DNA from: Bacillota bacterium | GTDB taxonomy: Bacteria; Bacillota; Clostridia; Christensenellales; UMGS416 | Assembly: GCA_023428265.1 (NCBI GenBank) | Contig: JAEYYW010000123.1 | Span: 1-12,405 of the forward strand | Direction: 5' to 3' | Length of the DNA: 12,405 bases | Position numbers and translations under genes: made by a program | Notes under the pieces: model-generated | What the model was told of the DNA's origin: nothing | The model's input: the letters and a program-made list of their open reading frames with translations, nothing else | Databases searched by the model: none | Shown: positions 1 through 6,825 of the stretch, piece after piece | Layout of the letters: each line of letters starts with the position of its first letter | How positions within the stretch are numbered: position 1 is the stretch's first letter

Positions 1-67
1 CCGGCGGCTGTTCCGCACCACCGGCCTTCTTCTTGTAGTTTTCCAGGAAGCTGTTGTTGCCGTCCAT
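1..67 (-). CDS. Unrecognised protein, N-terminal fragment (third gene of ABC operon)
   Basis: Only the first 22 codons are in the window; the gene runs off the left edge. The peptide begins MDGNNSFLENYKKK and continues AGGAEQPP, so it is hydrophilic with no signal peptide or membrane segment in the visible part. The ATG at 67 follows the stop of the ABC permease by 13 bp, with a GAGGAA Shine-Dalgarno sequence about 6 nt before the start, so it should be translated from the same mRNA as the transporter. I do not recognise the family; a cytoplasmic partner or a further transporter subunit with a soluble N-terminus are both possible. The start is well supported, the function is unknown. Confidence 0.6.
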   Translation of the reverse strand, partial: MDGNNSFLENYKKKAGGAEQPP

Positions 68-80
68 ACCTTGTTCCTCT

Positions 81-1865
81 CTAGTTGGTGATATCCCTCT
101 TCTTGAAAACAATCATTGCCGCAGCCATCGCCGCAGCGGATAACCCGATCAGGTAGCCAATCCCGAGCGGCACACTATAAACAGCGCCGTTCTGTATGGC
201 ATATTGGATGCTGGAGCTGCCGGTGAAGAACGCAGACAGGTCCACATAGGGGATCGGCGTATAGGCCAGCCACTCCATGTTCATGTTGAACGCAAACATC
301 GTGGTCACGATCAGGCAGCCCACAAACAGGATGATCGGCACGGCGATGGACACAGCCGTGTTGCGCACCAGCACCGACATCATAAACGCCACGGTATAGC
401 CGAACAGGATCGGCAGCAGGCAGGCGAGCATCCGTGGCAGATAATACGCTACGAACGGGATCTCACCGTTGATTGAGTAGTTCGGGAAGCCATAATCGGC
501 AAATCCGAAGCACAGACCGTTGGCAATGAAGTTCAGTGCCACGCCTGCCAGATACATGATGAGCAGCACGATCAGAGCACCCACGAATTTGGCGGCAAGA
601 ATCTTCAGGCGGGTCTTGGGCCGGATCATCAGCAGGCGCACCGTGCCCTGCTGGAACTCGCTGGCGATCAGCCAACCGCCCAGCAGCACGCCGAACAGCG
701 TCACGAAGGTTGAGTAATACAGAAACCCGGTGGTGCGGTTGCGGGAGCCGGAGTTCACATACTTCATGTCAGGCTTGCCGGCTTCCAGAGAGTTCTCGGC
801 GATTTTGATGATGTCGTTAAAAGAGTTCCTTTGCTTCTGGATCTTGTCCAGATAGCGCTGGTAGGTGCCGTATTGCTGCTTGTAGCCGGGCTGGCGGTTG
901 AACTCCTCCTCGGACACAGGCGTGGTATACATGAGCTGGTTGCGATAGTTTTCCACATCGTTGAGTGCGGTGTTCTGCCAGATTTCCTCACCGGGCACAA
1001 TGCGCTTCCGCTGGCGGAACTCCAGAATCGGGATGCTGTTTTCCTTGATGTTGGTGATCTGCTTTTTGATCTCCTCAATCTGCTGGTTCAGGATGTCTTC
1101 CTGATCCGGATTTTCGGTGATGTTTTTATTCAGCAGCTCAATGTTGTCTTCAAAATCCTTGATCTGCTTGTTGAACTGGTCAATGCGCAGTGTGATGTAG
1201 GCGTCGAAGTCGTTATTCTCCACCACATTGAACAGTTGGGCCAGCGTGTCCTCCGCTTTGGAAATGGCTTCCAGGCGCTGGGCAGCCGTGGGCTCCAGAT
1301 ACTTCTTTCGCAGCGCTTCGTTGTCAAGCCCCCTCCGGTAAGCCGCAACCTCCAGGAACACCTCTTCGGAGACCGTGCCCACCCGCTCAAACAGGAACTT
1401 GTCATACAGGCTGTCTGAACCGTTCCACGCAAGCTCGGTCCGATAATCCTTATAAGTGGTGATGTTGCGGGCAAACCGCAGGTAGTAGCCGATTTCCTCG
1501 TCAATCAACGACTGCACCACGTCCAACGTCTCCGGATGCACAAAGCGGCCGGTGTCGGTCTCCAGCATCGTTTTTTCCTGCTGCAGGCCCTGCAGATTCC
1601 AGTAGTAGGGGTTGTCACCGGTGATGGTGACGCCGTCAATTTCGATGGGCGGCTGGCCGCTGTCACCGCCGATGTCCTTGCTGTAGTAGATCGCCGGCAT
1701 GGGCCTGACAATGATATCGCCCTTGTCTTTGTTGATCGCCTCGGCAATCAGCGTGCCCACGGGGATCAGCACGCTCATCGCCACCACGATAATGCCAATG
1801 ATCAGCAGGAATTTGGAGCGCAATATATTGGTGATCTCAAATCTCACCTGTTTTAAAAACTTCAT
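81..1865 (-). CDS. ABC-2 type transporter permease with large extracytoplasmic domain
   Basis: This is the membrane subunit of an ABC exporter, 594 aa, paired with the ATPase just upstream. A first membrane helix lies at about residues 18-42. It is followed by a long hydrophilic domain (about 45-375) expected outside the membrane, rich in charged heptad-like sequence at about 225-280. Then come about five hydrophobic segments (about 380-401, 427-449, 472-497, 505-527, 563-587). The stretch at 402-426 (SEFQQGTVRLLMIRPKTR onward) is the usual ABC-2 permease cytoplasmic motif after the second helix. The ATG at 1865 has an AAAGGAA site about 8 nt upstream and lies 21 bp after the ATPase stop. The substrate cannot be told from sequence; relatives export peptides such as bacitracin or lantibiotics or act in envelope stress. 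The size of the outer domain is greater than in the simple six-helix BcrB/LanF type. Confidence 0.88.
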   Translation of the reverse strand: MKFLKQVRFEITNILRSKFLLIIGIIVVAMSVLIPVGTLIAEAINKDKGDIIVRPMPAIYYSKDIGGDSGQPPIEIDGVTITGDNPYYWNLQGLQQEKTMLETDTGRFVHPETLDVVQSLIDEEIGYYLRFARNITTYKDYRTELAWNGSDSLYDKFLFERVGTVSEEVFLEVAAYRRGLDNEALRKKYLEPTAAQRLEAISKAEDTLAQLFNVVENNDFDAYITLRIDQFNKQIKDFEDNIELLNKNITENPDQEDILNQQIEEIKKQITNIKENSIPILEFRQRKRIVPGEEIWQNTALNDVENYRNQLMYTTPVSEEEFNRQPGYKQQYGTYQRYLDKIQKQRNSFNDIIKIAENSLEAGKPDMKYVNSGSRNRTTGFLYYSTFVTLFGVLLGGWLIASEFQQGTVRLLMIRPKTRLKILAAKFVGALIVLLIMYLAGVALNFIANGLCFGFADYGFPNYSINGEIPFVAYYLPRMLACLLPILFGYTVAFMMSVLVRNTAVSIAVPIILFVGCLIVTTMFAFNMNMEWLAYTPIPYVDLSAFFTGSSSIQYAIQNGAVYSVPLGIGYLIGLSAAAMAAAMIVFKKRDITN

Positions 1866-1886
1866 CGTCTTATTCCTTTCCCGATG

Positions 1887-2810
1887 CTATCGGATCTGGT
1901 TTTTGGAGCCGGTGGTCATCGAAAGGAAGTCCTGCTCCAGCGTGCGCTGCTTCTGGTTCACGGCATACAAATCCACGCCCATGCCCACCAGCGCCTTGAC
2001 GATCGCAGGGATTTCGCTGCGCGTCATCACCAGGTCCACACCGCCGTTGTCCATCTCGCAGTTAGCCCCGAGGCTCTTGAAATAGACCAGCGCCCTGTCG
2101 TTGTCACTTGTGATGAAGTGATAGCTGTATACTTCGTCTTCCGGCTGCTCGGTGACTTCGCTCATCGTCTTTTCGCCAATCATCACGCCATTGTCGATGA
2201 TCACGATGCGGTCACACATCAACTCCATCTCTGAAAGCAGATGGCTGGAGATGAACACGCCCACGCCGGCTTCCTTGGCAAGGAACTTCAGCAGGTCGCG
2301 CAGCTCCTTGATGCCGATCGGGTCCAGACCGTTGGTCGGTTCGTCCAGCACCAGCAGCTTGGGGTTGTGCAGCAGCGCCTGGGCGATGCCGATGCGCTGG
2401 CACATGCCCAGCGAATAGGTCTTCACGCGGTCGTTGATGCGGCCGGACATCTTGACGAGCTTGACCACGTCGTCGATGTTCTTTTCATCCACACCGTCAT
2501 ACATGCTGGCGAAATACTCCAGATTCTGCCGGCCGGTGAGCCTTTTGTAAAGGTCAGGGTTTTCCACGATGCCGCCCACGTTTTGCATGGCCGCTTCAAA
2601 GTCGGTCACCACGTCATGGCCGCAAATGGTAATCTTGCCCTCCGAAATGCGAAACAGGCCCATGATCATTTTGATCGTGGTGGTCTTGCCGGCACCGTTG
2701 GGGCCGAGGAAGCCGACAATCTCGCCGGAGTTGACTGTGAGCGAGATGCCGTCCAGAATCGTCTTGTTCCGGATTGTCTTTTTGAGACCTTCAATTCTTA
2801 ATAGTTCCAC
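1887..2810 (-). CDS. ABC transporter ATP-binding protein, BcrA type
   Basis: This is the cytoplasmic ATPase (307 aa) that drives the adjacent ABC-2 permease. It shows Walker A GPNGAGKTT at 36-44, the signature loop as SLGMC at 133-137 (a common variant of LSGGQ in this family), Walker B LLVLDEPT at 152-159 and the H-loop histidine at 190 (ISSH). The Q-loop position reads GGIVENPDLY (79-88), with Glu instead of Gln, which is characteristic of BcrA/LanF-like ATPases. A C-terminal extension of about 90 residues follows, as in that family. The start is GTG at 2810, preceded by AAGGA about 6 nt upstream; an ATG slightly further up is out of frame. It is first in a three-gene operon. Export of an antimicrobial peptide or of another amphipathic compound is an inference from the family only; no resistance regulator is visible nearby. 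Confidence 0.92.
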   Translation of the reverse strand: MELLRIEGLKKTIRNKTILDGISLTVNSGEIVGFLGPNGAGKTTTIKMIMGLFRISEGKITICGHDVVTDFEAAMQNVGGIVENPDLYKRLTGRQNLEYFASMYDGVDEKNIDDVVKLVKMSGRINDRVKTYSLGMCQRIGIAQALLHNPKLLVLDEPTNGLDPIGIKELRDLLKFLAKEAGVGVFISSHLLSEMELMCDRIVIIDNGVMIGEKTMSEVTEQPEDEVYSYHFITSDNDRALVYFKSLGANCEMDNGGVDLVMTRSEIPAIVKALVGMGVDLYAVNQKQRTLEQDFLSMTTGSKNQIR

Positions 2811-2885
2811 GCTGCATCCTTCCTAACGTATGAAATGCATGTATTATGACGATCCTGTTCTTCGGATTGTTCCATTAATATGAAT

Positions 2886-2914
2886 ATTTTACTTCATCAT
2901 ATTTGTTTTTTAAA
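2886..2914 (-). promoter_or_regulatory. Candidate sigma-A-type promoter of the ABC operon
   Basis: On the minus strand a TTTAAA hexamer (2909-2914) and a TAAAAT hexamer (2886-2891) are separated by exactly 17 bp, matching the -35 and -10 consensus at 4 and 5 of 6 positions. They lie in the most AT-rich part of the window, about 75 bp upstream of the GTG of the ABC ATPase. An alternative is an extended -10, TGGTATGAT, at 2951-2959, which has no good -35. A short inverted repeat, ATGAT-3-ATCAT (2943-2955), overlaps that alternative and could be an operator. The remainder of the 301-bp gap 2811-3111 holds only this promoter region and the terminator at 3014-3070. Confidence 0.45.
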
Positions 2915-3013
2915 GTATGAATTACTGGCCGCTGTATCACAGATGATTCCATCATACCACGGATTGTGGATTCATGCCTGAAAAACACTGCTTTTACATC
3001 GGGTGCACAGCAG

Positions 3014-3070
3014 AAAACCCCACCCCCGCAATGCCCGGATATGCCAACGGGCTTTGTGGGAATGGGGTTT
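3014..3070 (-). terminator. Probable rho-independent terminator of the tad operon
   Basis: About 40 bp after the last tad-operon stop codon the minus strand can fold into a long hairpin. Its outer arms AAACCCCA and TGGGGTTT pair fully, a GGG/CCC step follows after a small internal loop, and an inner GCCCG/CGGGC stem closes a roughly 10-nt loop. The 3' arm runs straight into TTTTCTGCTG, so there is a short U tract. This separates the pilus operon from the ABC operon. The U tract is short and the stem is interrupted, so efficiency is uncertain. Confidence 0.65.
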
Positions 3071-3111
3071 GGGCGGGCAGGGATAAGGAGGATCCCCTGG
3101 GCCGCCGGTTA

Positions 3112-4440
3112 TCACAATGCGGGTCCCTCGGAGGCAATCGGGTCTTCCCTGAGCGGCTCGCCGGCATGGGAGCTTTGCTCCGCGGCAGGCGAGAGGCTGG
3201 CTCCGGCAGCCTCCGGGTGGGCTGCCGCGGGCTTCGCGGGCCGGTGATCGATAGACTGTTGCGGTTTCTGGTATTGGGCCATGCCGGCCTGGATGACCGC
3301 AAGCTCCGCCACAATGTCTTTGAGCGGGTTGCGGGCCGGGGTGAAATCCAAAGGGTCTCCCTTCACGCGGGCGGAAACAGGCTCGGGCCCTGTTGCCTGA
3401 CCCTCCTGCCCCGCAAGCGTGCGGTCCAGCTCTTCCACACGCTCACCCAAGAGCTGGCCGGCCGTGCGCACACGGGCCACCATATCGGCAAGACCGCTGT
3501 TCTGCAGCTGGTAGCGGCGCACCTTCTCCCGCTCGGCCTCCAGCAGCGCGGCCACAACGCCGTTTTCCTTCACCACAGCCTCGGCCTTGACCAGAAGGCT
3601 GTTGATCGCCGCCCGCATGCGGTCGTTGACGGCCTCCACGGTCTGGTTGTCCTGCATAAGAGCGGAGATGTTTTGCCGGGCCGTCTCCACCTGGGATGTG
3701 AGCACGGCGTTTTCCTGTGACAGGAAGCCCAGTTGATGAGTGGCCTCCTCCACTTTCATATCGGCATCGGCGGCGCGGGCCTGGGCAGCCTCCAGCTGGG
3801 CAATCATTTCCTGCAGCTCGCCGCGTAGCCCGGCTTCCGTCTGCTCTGCCCGGGCTGCCAGCGCTTCCAGTTGCACCTGAAGCCCCTCCCGCTCGGCGGC
3901 AAGGGCGGCCAGCTCTTTTTCAAAGGCCTCCCGCTGCTCCTCACGGGCAGCATCGGCCTCATAAACCAACGCTTCGTTGCGCTCACCGGCAAGGGCGAGG
4001 CCGGCCTCCAGTTCTTCCACGCGCTGTTGCAGGGCTGCCACCGCTTCGTCTGACATCCTGGTCATATACTTGAGCTTTTCTTCCAGGCTGCCCCGGTCGG
4101 CAAGGAAGCTCTCCGCCACCTGCCGGGCCTGATGGAGCTCCGATTTCAGCTCGTCGCTGGCCGGTTCCGACTCCAGTTGCTTCAGTCGGCTTTGCAGGCC
4201 GTCGCGCTCAAAGCGAAGCTGATCCTTCTCCTGCGAGAGCTCCGAAATGCGGGCCTTATAGGTGCGCTCGGCAGTGGCGAGCTGGTTTTTCAGCCGCTCC
4301 ACATAGGCCGCGACATCCTTCTGCTTATAACCGCCCATCAGTCCGCGCTTCAATTCGGTCAGTTCCTGCTGGCCGGTCTTCTCGCGCAGGCGCTTGAGCT
4401 CATCTTCAGGATTCAACACAGTTTCCGGTTTGCTCTCCAT
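3112..4440 (-). CDS. DivIVA-like long coiled-coil protein in the tad operon
   Basis: The protein has 442 aa. Near the N-terminus (about 28-52) lies a segment, GLMGGYKQKDVAAYVERL, resembling the DivIVA pattern of a short glycine-containing stretch followed by G-Y-x-x-x-D-V-x-x-[YF]. A nearly uninterrupted coiled coil rich in Ala, Glu, Gln and Leu then runs from about 45 to 345. The last 100 residues are a Pro/Ala/Ser-rich, probably disordered tail with one short helix (about 369-391). There is no signal peptide or membrane segment, so it should be cytoplasmic. The start is ATG at 4440, with GAGGGGGA 3-5 nt upstream; the frame is open further upstream but that part reads through the overlap and has no family character. 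It overlaps the DUF192 gene by 35 bp and is the last gene before the terminator. DivIVA-family proteins mark poles or septa in Gram-positive bacteria; a scaffolding or positioning role for the pilus is inference. Confidence 0.75.
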   Translation of the reverse strand: MESKPETVLNPEDELKRLREKTGQQELTELKRGLMGGYKQKDVAAYVERLKNQLATAERTYKARISELSQEKDQLRFERDGLQSRLKQLESEPASDELKSELHQARQVAESFLADRGSLEEKLKYMTRMSDEAVAALQQRVEELEAGLALAGERNEALVYEADAAREEQREAFEKELAALAAEREGLQVQLEALAARAEQTEAGLRGELQEMIAQLEAAQARAADADMKVEEATHQLGFLSQENAVLTSQVETARQNISALMQDNQTVEAVNDRMRAAINSLLVKAEAVVKENGVVAALLEAEREKVRRYQLQNSGLADMVARVRTAGQLLGERVEELDRTLAGQEGQATGPEPVSARVKGDPLDFTPARNPLKDIVAELAVIQAGMAQYQKPQQSIDHRPAKPAAAHPEAAGASLSPAAEQSSHAGEPLREDPIASEGPAL

Positions 4441-4813
4441 GGATCCCCCTCGTTTCTGTTTCCGGCAGCAGCGCCGCTTCCACGGCCAGCGTGCTGCCCG
4501 GCGCGATGCCGCAACGGTCAATCGTGCCCACAGGCAGCTCCAGCACCTGCCGCACGCCTTTGATCACCTTTCCCGGCCGCCAGGGCTTCAGCGCCCGTTC
4601 CACGGCCATCACGCGGAAATTCGCGTCCAGATATACCACATCCAGCGCCATGCGCATAAAGCACATATGGATGCTGCTGCATGGCATCAGCAGCAGCCCC
4701 TCGCCGCACCCCAGCGGCCTGCGGAACATCAGCCCCGCGAAACGCTTCCAGAACGTGGCGGCCAGGCCGATGGAGCCGCCGATCAGCCGGTTGCCGCATC
4801 GCATCGTAATCAT
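4406..4813 (-). CDS. DUF192 family protein
   Basis: The 135-aa protein carries the DUF192 pattern: a kRfaGLMFR block at about 24-31, a glycine-rich GCGEGLLLMPCSSIHM block at 35-50, then FMRMALDVVYLD at 52-63, the LKPWRPGK block at about 75-82 and a VLELPVGTI block at 90-98 followed by GIAPGS. DUF192 has no well-established biochemical activity. This copy has no signal peptide, although many DUF192 proteins are secreted. Its ATG at 4813 overlaps the TadC stop as TGATG, so translation is probably coupled to tadC. Its 3' end overlaps the DivIVA-like gene by 35 bp, and the last 15 or so residues lie in that overlap and are not part of the domain. The tight packing between tadC and the coiled-coil gene suggests a part in pilus assembly, but the sequence does not say which. 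Confidence 0.85.
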   Translation of the reverse strand: MITMRCGNRLIGGSIGLAATFWKRFAGLMFRRPLGCGEGLLLMPCSSIHMCFMRMALDVVYLDANFRVMAVERALKPWRPGKVIKGVRQVLELPVGTIDRCGIAPGSTLAVEAALLPETETRGIHGEQTGNCVES

Positions 4814-5733
4814 CAGCCAAACATCCCCTGCATGTTGATAATGCTCAGAACCGCCGGGCCCAGCAGGATGATGAACAGCACCGGGAACACGAAAACCACC
4901 AGCGGGAAGATGATCTTGACCGGCGCCTTCATCGCCTTTTCCTCCACCCGTTGCCGCTTCAGGAGCCGCATCTGCTGTGCCTGGGTCTTCAAAACGTTCT
5001 TCAATGATATGCCCAACTGTTCGGCCTGGATGATCGCACCCACGAAAGACTTGATCTCCTCCAGCCCGCAGCGCTGCTCAAAGTTGCGCAGCGCCTCGGC
5101 CCGGGGCCGGCCCAGCGTGATCTCTCGATAGGTGGCGTTAAGCTCGGTGATCAGCGGGCCCTTGGCCCGCTCGGCCACGCGCTGCAGCGCCGCGTCAAAC
5201 CCAAGACCGGCCTCCACGCTCACGCTCAGCAGGTCCAGCACTTCCGGTAGCTGCTTCTGGATGGCGAACTTGCGGTTTTTGATTGAGGACTTCAGCAGGA
5301 AGCGAAGCACAATCAACGCCGCCGCGGCCCCGATGGGCGCCACATAAAACGAACCCGTCACCCCGCCGATCGCCGTGCCCAGCAGCCCGCCCAACACCGC
5401 CGACGCCAGCACCGCCATCAGGCGGTAGACATTGTATTCGGCGGTGCTGCAGCGATAGCCGGCCATCTTCAGGTTGATCGCAAGCTGCGGGTTTTCGGTC
5501 TGGGGCATCAGCCCCTCCAGCCGCTTCATCAACCCCAACATCAGGGGCTTCAGGAAGCGCTCGCTGAAAGGCTGGCTCAACTCGCTGGTGTCCTGCTCGT
5601 CGGGCCGGCCCATCCGGGCAATGCCCTCGATGCGGCTGCGCAAATGCTCCTGCCGGCTGGCGCCGCGCCAAAGCAGCAGCATCACCAGGCAATAAGTCAA
5701 CAGGAGCGTTGAGAGCATCGCAAGCTGCAGCAT
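4813..5733 (-). CDS. tadC: TadC, inner-membrane platform protein (T2SSF domain)
   Basis: This is one of two GspF-like membrane proteins on which the CpaF ATPase acts during pilus polymerisation. The protein has 306 aa from ATG 5733. An N-terminal helix spans about 2-23, a pair of hydrophobic segments about 104-146, the cytoplasmic T2SSF domain about 157-268 (with LPEVLDLLSVSVEAGLGFD at 162-180 and AEQLGISLKNVLKTQAQQMR at 237-256), and a C-terminal helix about 272-300. The VEAG.GFDAAL and E.QLG.SL..VL patterns are diagnostic of TadB/TadC. A GTG nine bases upstream (5742) is also in frame, but the AGGTG site lies about 8 nt before the ATG and directly abuts the GTG. The gene follows tadB by 12 bp, and its stop overlaps the DUF192 start. 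Confidence 0.93.
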   Translation of the reverse strand: MLQLAMLSTLLLTYCLVMLLLWRGASRQEHLRSRIEGIARMGRPDEQDTSELSQPFSERFLKPLMLGLMKRLEGLMPQTENPQLAINLKMAGYRCSTAEYNVYRLMAVLASAVLGGLLGTAIGGVTGSFYVAPIGAAAALIVLRFLLKSSIKNRKFAIQKQLPEVLDLLSVSVEAGLGFDAALQRVAERAKGPLITELNATYREITLGRPRAEALRNFEQRCGLEEIKSFVGAIIQAEQLGISLKNVLKTQAQQMRLLKRQRVEEKAMKAPVKIIFPLVVFVFPVLFIILLGPAVLSIINMQGMFG

Positions 5734-5745
5734 GGGTAGCACACC

Positions 5746-6678
5746 TCAATATTTGATGTTGACGATCTTCTGCACAATAAAAAAGCCGATGAACTCCATA
5801 AACGCGGCCACCGCCAGCAACCCAAGGCCCACCGGCGTGCTGATGAAGGTCATGATATAGCTGGGGTTGAGGATCATCAGCACCGCGATCAGGAAAACGG
5901 GCAGCAGCCCGATCACCATGCCGGAGATGCGGCCCGAAGCCGACATCACCTTCACCTCGCCCTTGATCTTCAGGCGGTCGCGGATCGTGATGGAAATATT
6001 ATCAATGATATCAGCCAAGTTGCCGCCCACCTGCCGCTGGATCAGCACCGCGGAGATGAGCATCCCCAGGTCTTCGTTCTCCATACGGCGCACCATGGCG
6101 GTCATCGCGTCCTCCATCGGCACACCCAGCGCCATCTCGCGGACGGTTTTGTTGAACTCCTTGGCGATGGGGTCTGGCATTTCACGGCTGATGCTTTCCA
6201 TGGCCTGCGAAAACGTGAAGCCGGCCCTCAGGCTGTTGCCGATGATGCCCAACGCGTCGGTCAACTGCTTTTCAAACAGCGCCAGCCTGCGCTTGCGGGC
6301 AAAAGACACCACGAGCGGCGGGGTGATCGCGCCACCGGCCGCCAGCGCGAACGCGGTGACCGGGCTGCCGTTAAACAAAAGCACCAGGCCCGACGGCACC
6401 ACCGTGGCAGCACCCCAGGCCAATATGAACTCCTCTGCCCGCAGCAGGATGCCGGCTGACTCCAGCTGTGAGGCGATCTTGCTGCCGGCCTTGAAGCGGC
6501 GGCGCACACCCTCCGGCAGCGCCGACCCCCTTGCCTCCTCCTGCTTTTTTTCGATCTTGCGGGCAAGCCGGCCCACGCGCTCGCTCACGGCAAGCTCCTC
6601 GCGCTTGACTGCCGCGAGGATCGCCACGAACAGGCAGAAGACCAGCACACCGGCCAGGATCGCAATCACGAGAGGCAT
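5746..6678 (-). CDS. tadB: TadB, inner-membrane platform protein (T2SSF domain)
   Basis: This 310-aa partner of TadC in the membrane platform has an N-terminal helix at about 2-24, a basic cytoplasmic stretch (25-70), two hydrophobic segments (about 86-126), the T2SSF domain (about 136-245), and C-terminal helices at about 251-270 and 283-304. Recognisable T2SSF blocks are LGIIGNSLRAGFTFSQAMESI (143-163; key residues R151 A152 G153) and IQRQVGGNLADIIDNIS at 213-229. The ATG at 6678 has a perfect AAGGAG site 7 nt upstream; the frame is open 27 codons further but that part lies in the repeat-containing gap and looks non-coding. It begins 144 bp after cpaF, the largest gap among the tad genes here. 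Confidence 0.93.
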   Translation of the reverse strand: MPLVIAILAGVLVFCLFVAILAAVKREELAVSERVGRLARKIEKKQEEARGSALPEGVRRRFKAGSKIASQLESAGILLRAEEFILAWGAATVVPSGLVLLFNGSPVTAFALAAGGAITPPLVVSFARKRRLALFEKQLTDALGIIGNSLRAGFTFSQAMESISREMPDPIAKEFNKTVREMALGVPMEDAMTAMVRRMENEDLGMLISAVLIQRQVGGNLADIIDNISITIRDRLKIKGEVKVMSASGRISGMVIGLLPVFLIAVLMILNPSYIMTFISTPVGLGLLAVAAFMEFIGFFIVQKIVNIKY

Positions 6679-6753
6679 CGGAAGGCTCCTTTCGAGATAT
6701 CTAAGAATGATTACCCTCTGGGAGAGAACGCCTTGTCCTCCTCTTGAGGGGGA

Positions 6754-6768
6754 TGTCACAACGTGACA
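6754..6768. repeat. Small palindrome in the cpaF-tadB gap
   Basis: TGTCAC and GTGACA flank a 3-bp loop (AAC), forming a perfect 6-bp inverted repeat. Its surroundings are purine-rich on one strand (CTTGAGGGGGA before it, GGGGGAGTC after it), a look shared by short interspersed palindromic elements in Firmicute genomes. The rest of the 144-bp gap (6679-6822) holds the tadB Shine-Dalgarno site and the heptamer repeat at 6798-6825. No terminator-like U tract follows on the minus strand, so transcription probably continues into tadB. Confidence 0.5.
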
Positions 6769-6797
6769 GGGGGAGTCTCATTGGATTGGGGGCGGAA

Positions 6798-6825
6798 ACT
6801 ACTGACTACTGACTACTGACTACTA
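6798..6825. repeat. Heptanucleotide tandem repeat at the end of cpaF
   Basis: On the plus strand the unit ACTACTG is repeated three times exactly (6798-6818) and once as ACTACTA (6819-6825), where it merges with the cpaF stop codon. On the coding strand this reads as TAGTAGTCAGTAGTCAGTAGTCAGTAGT, so the natural stop is doubled. Because the unit is 7 bp, TAG falls in every frame. Confidence 0.85.

Noticed and set aside
2974..3720. Plus-strand open frame of 248 codons
   Set aside because: It lies mostly antisense to the DivIVA-like gene and across the terminator, and its translation is low-complexity Arg/Gly/His/Leu sequence with no family character. It is a shadow of the G+C-rich coding strand.
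5867..6766. Plus-strand open frame of 299 codons
   Set aside because: It is fully antisense to tadB, which has clear T2SSF motifs, and its product is Ser/Arg/Thr-rich without domains.
6798..6825. Heptamer repeat as a CRISPR or direct-repeat array
   Set aside because: The units are 7 bp and adjoining, with no spacers.
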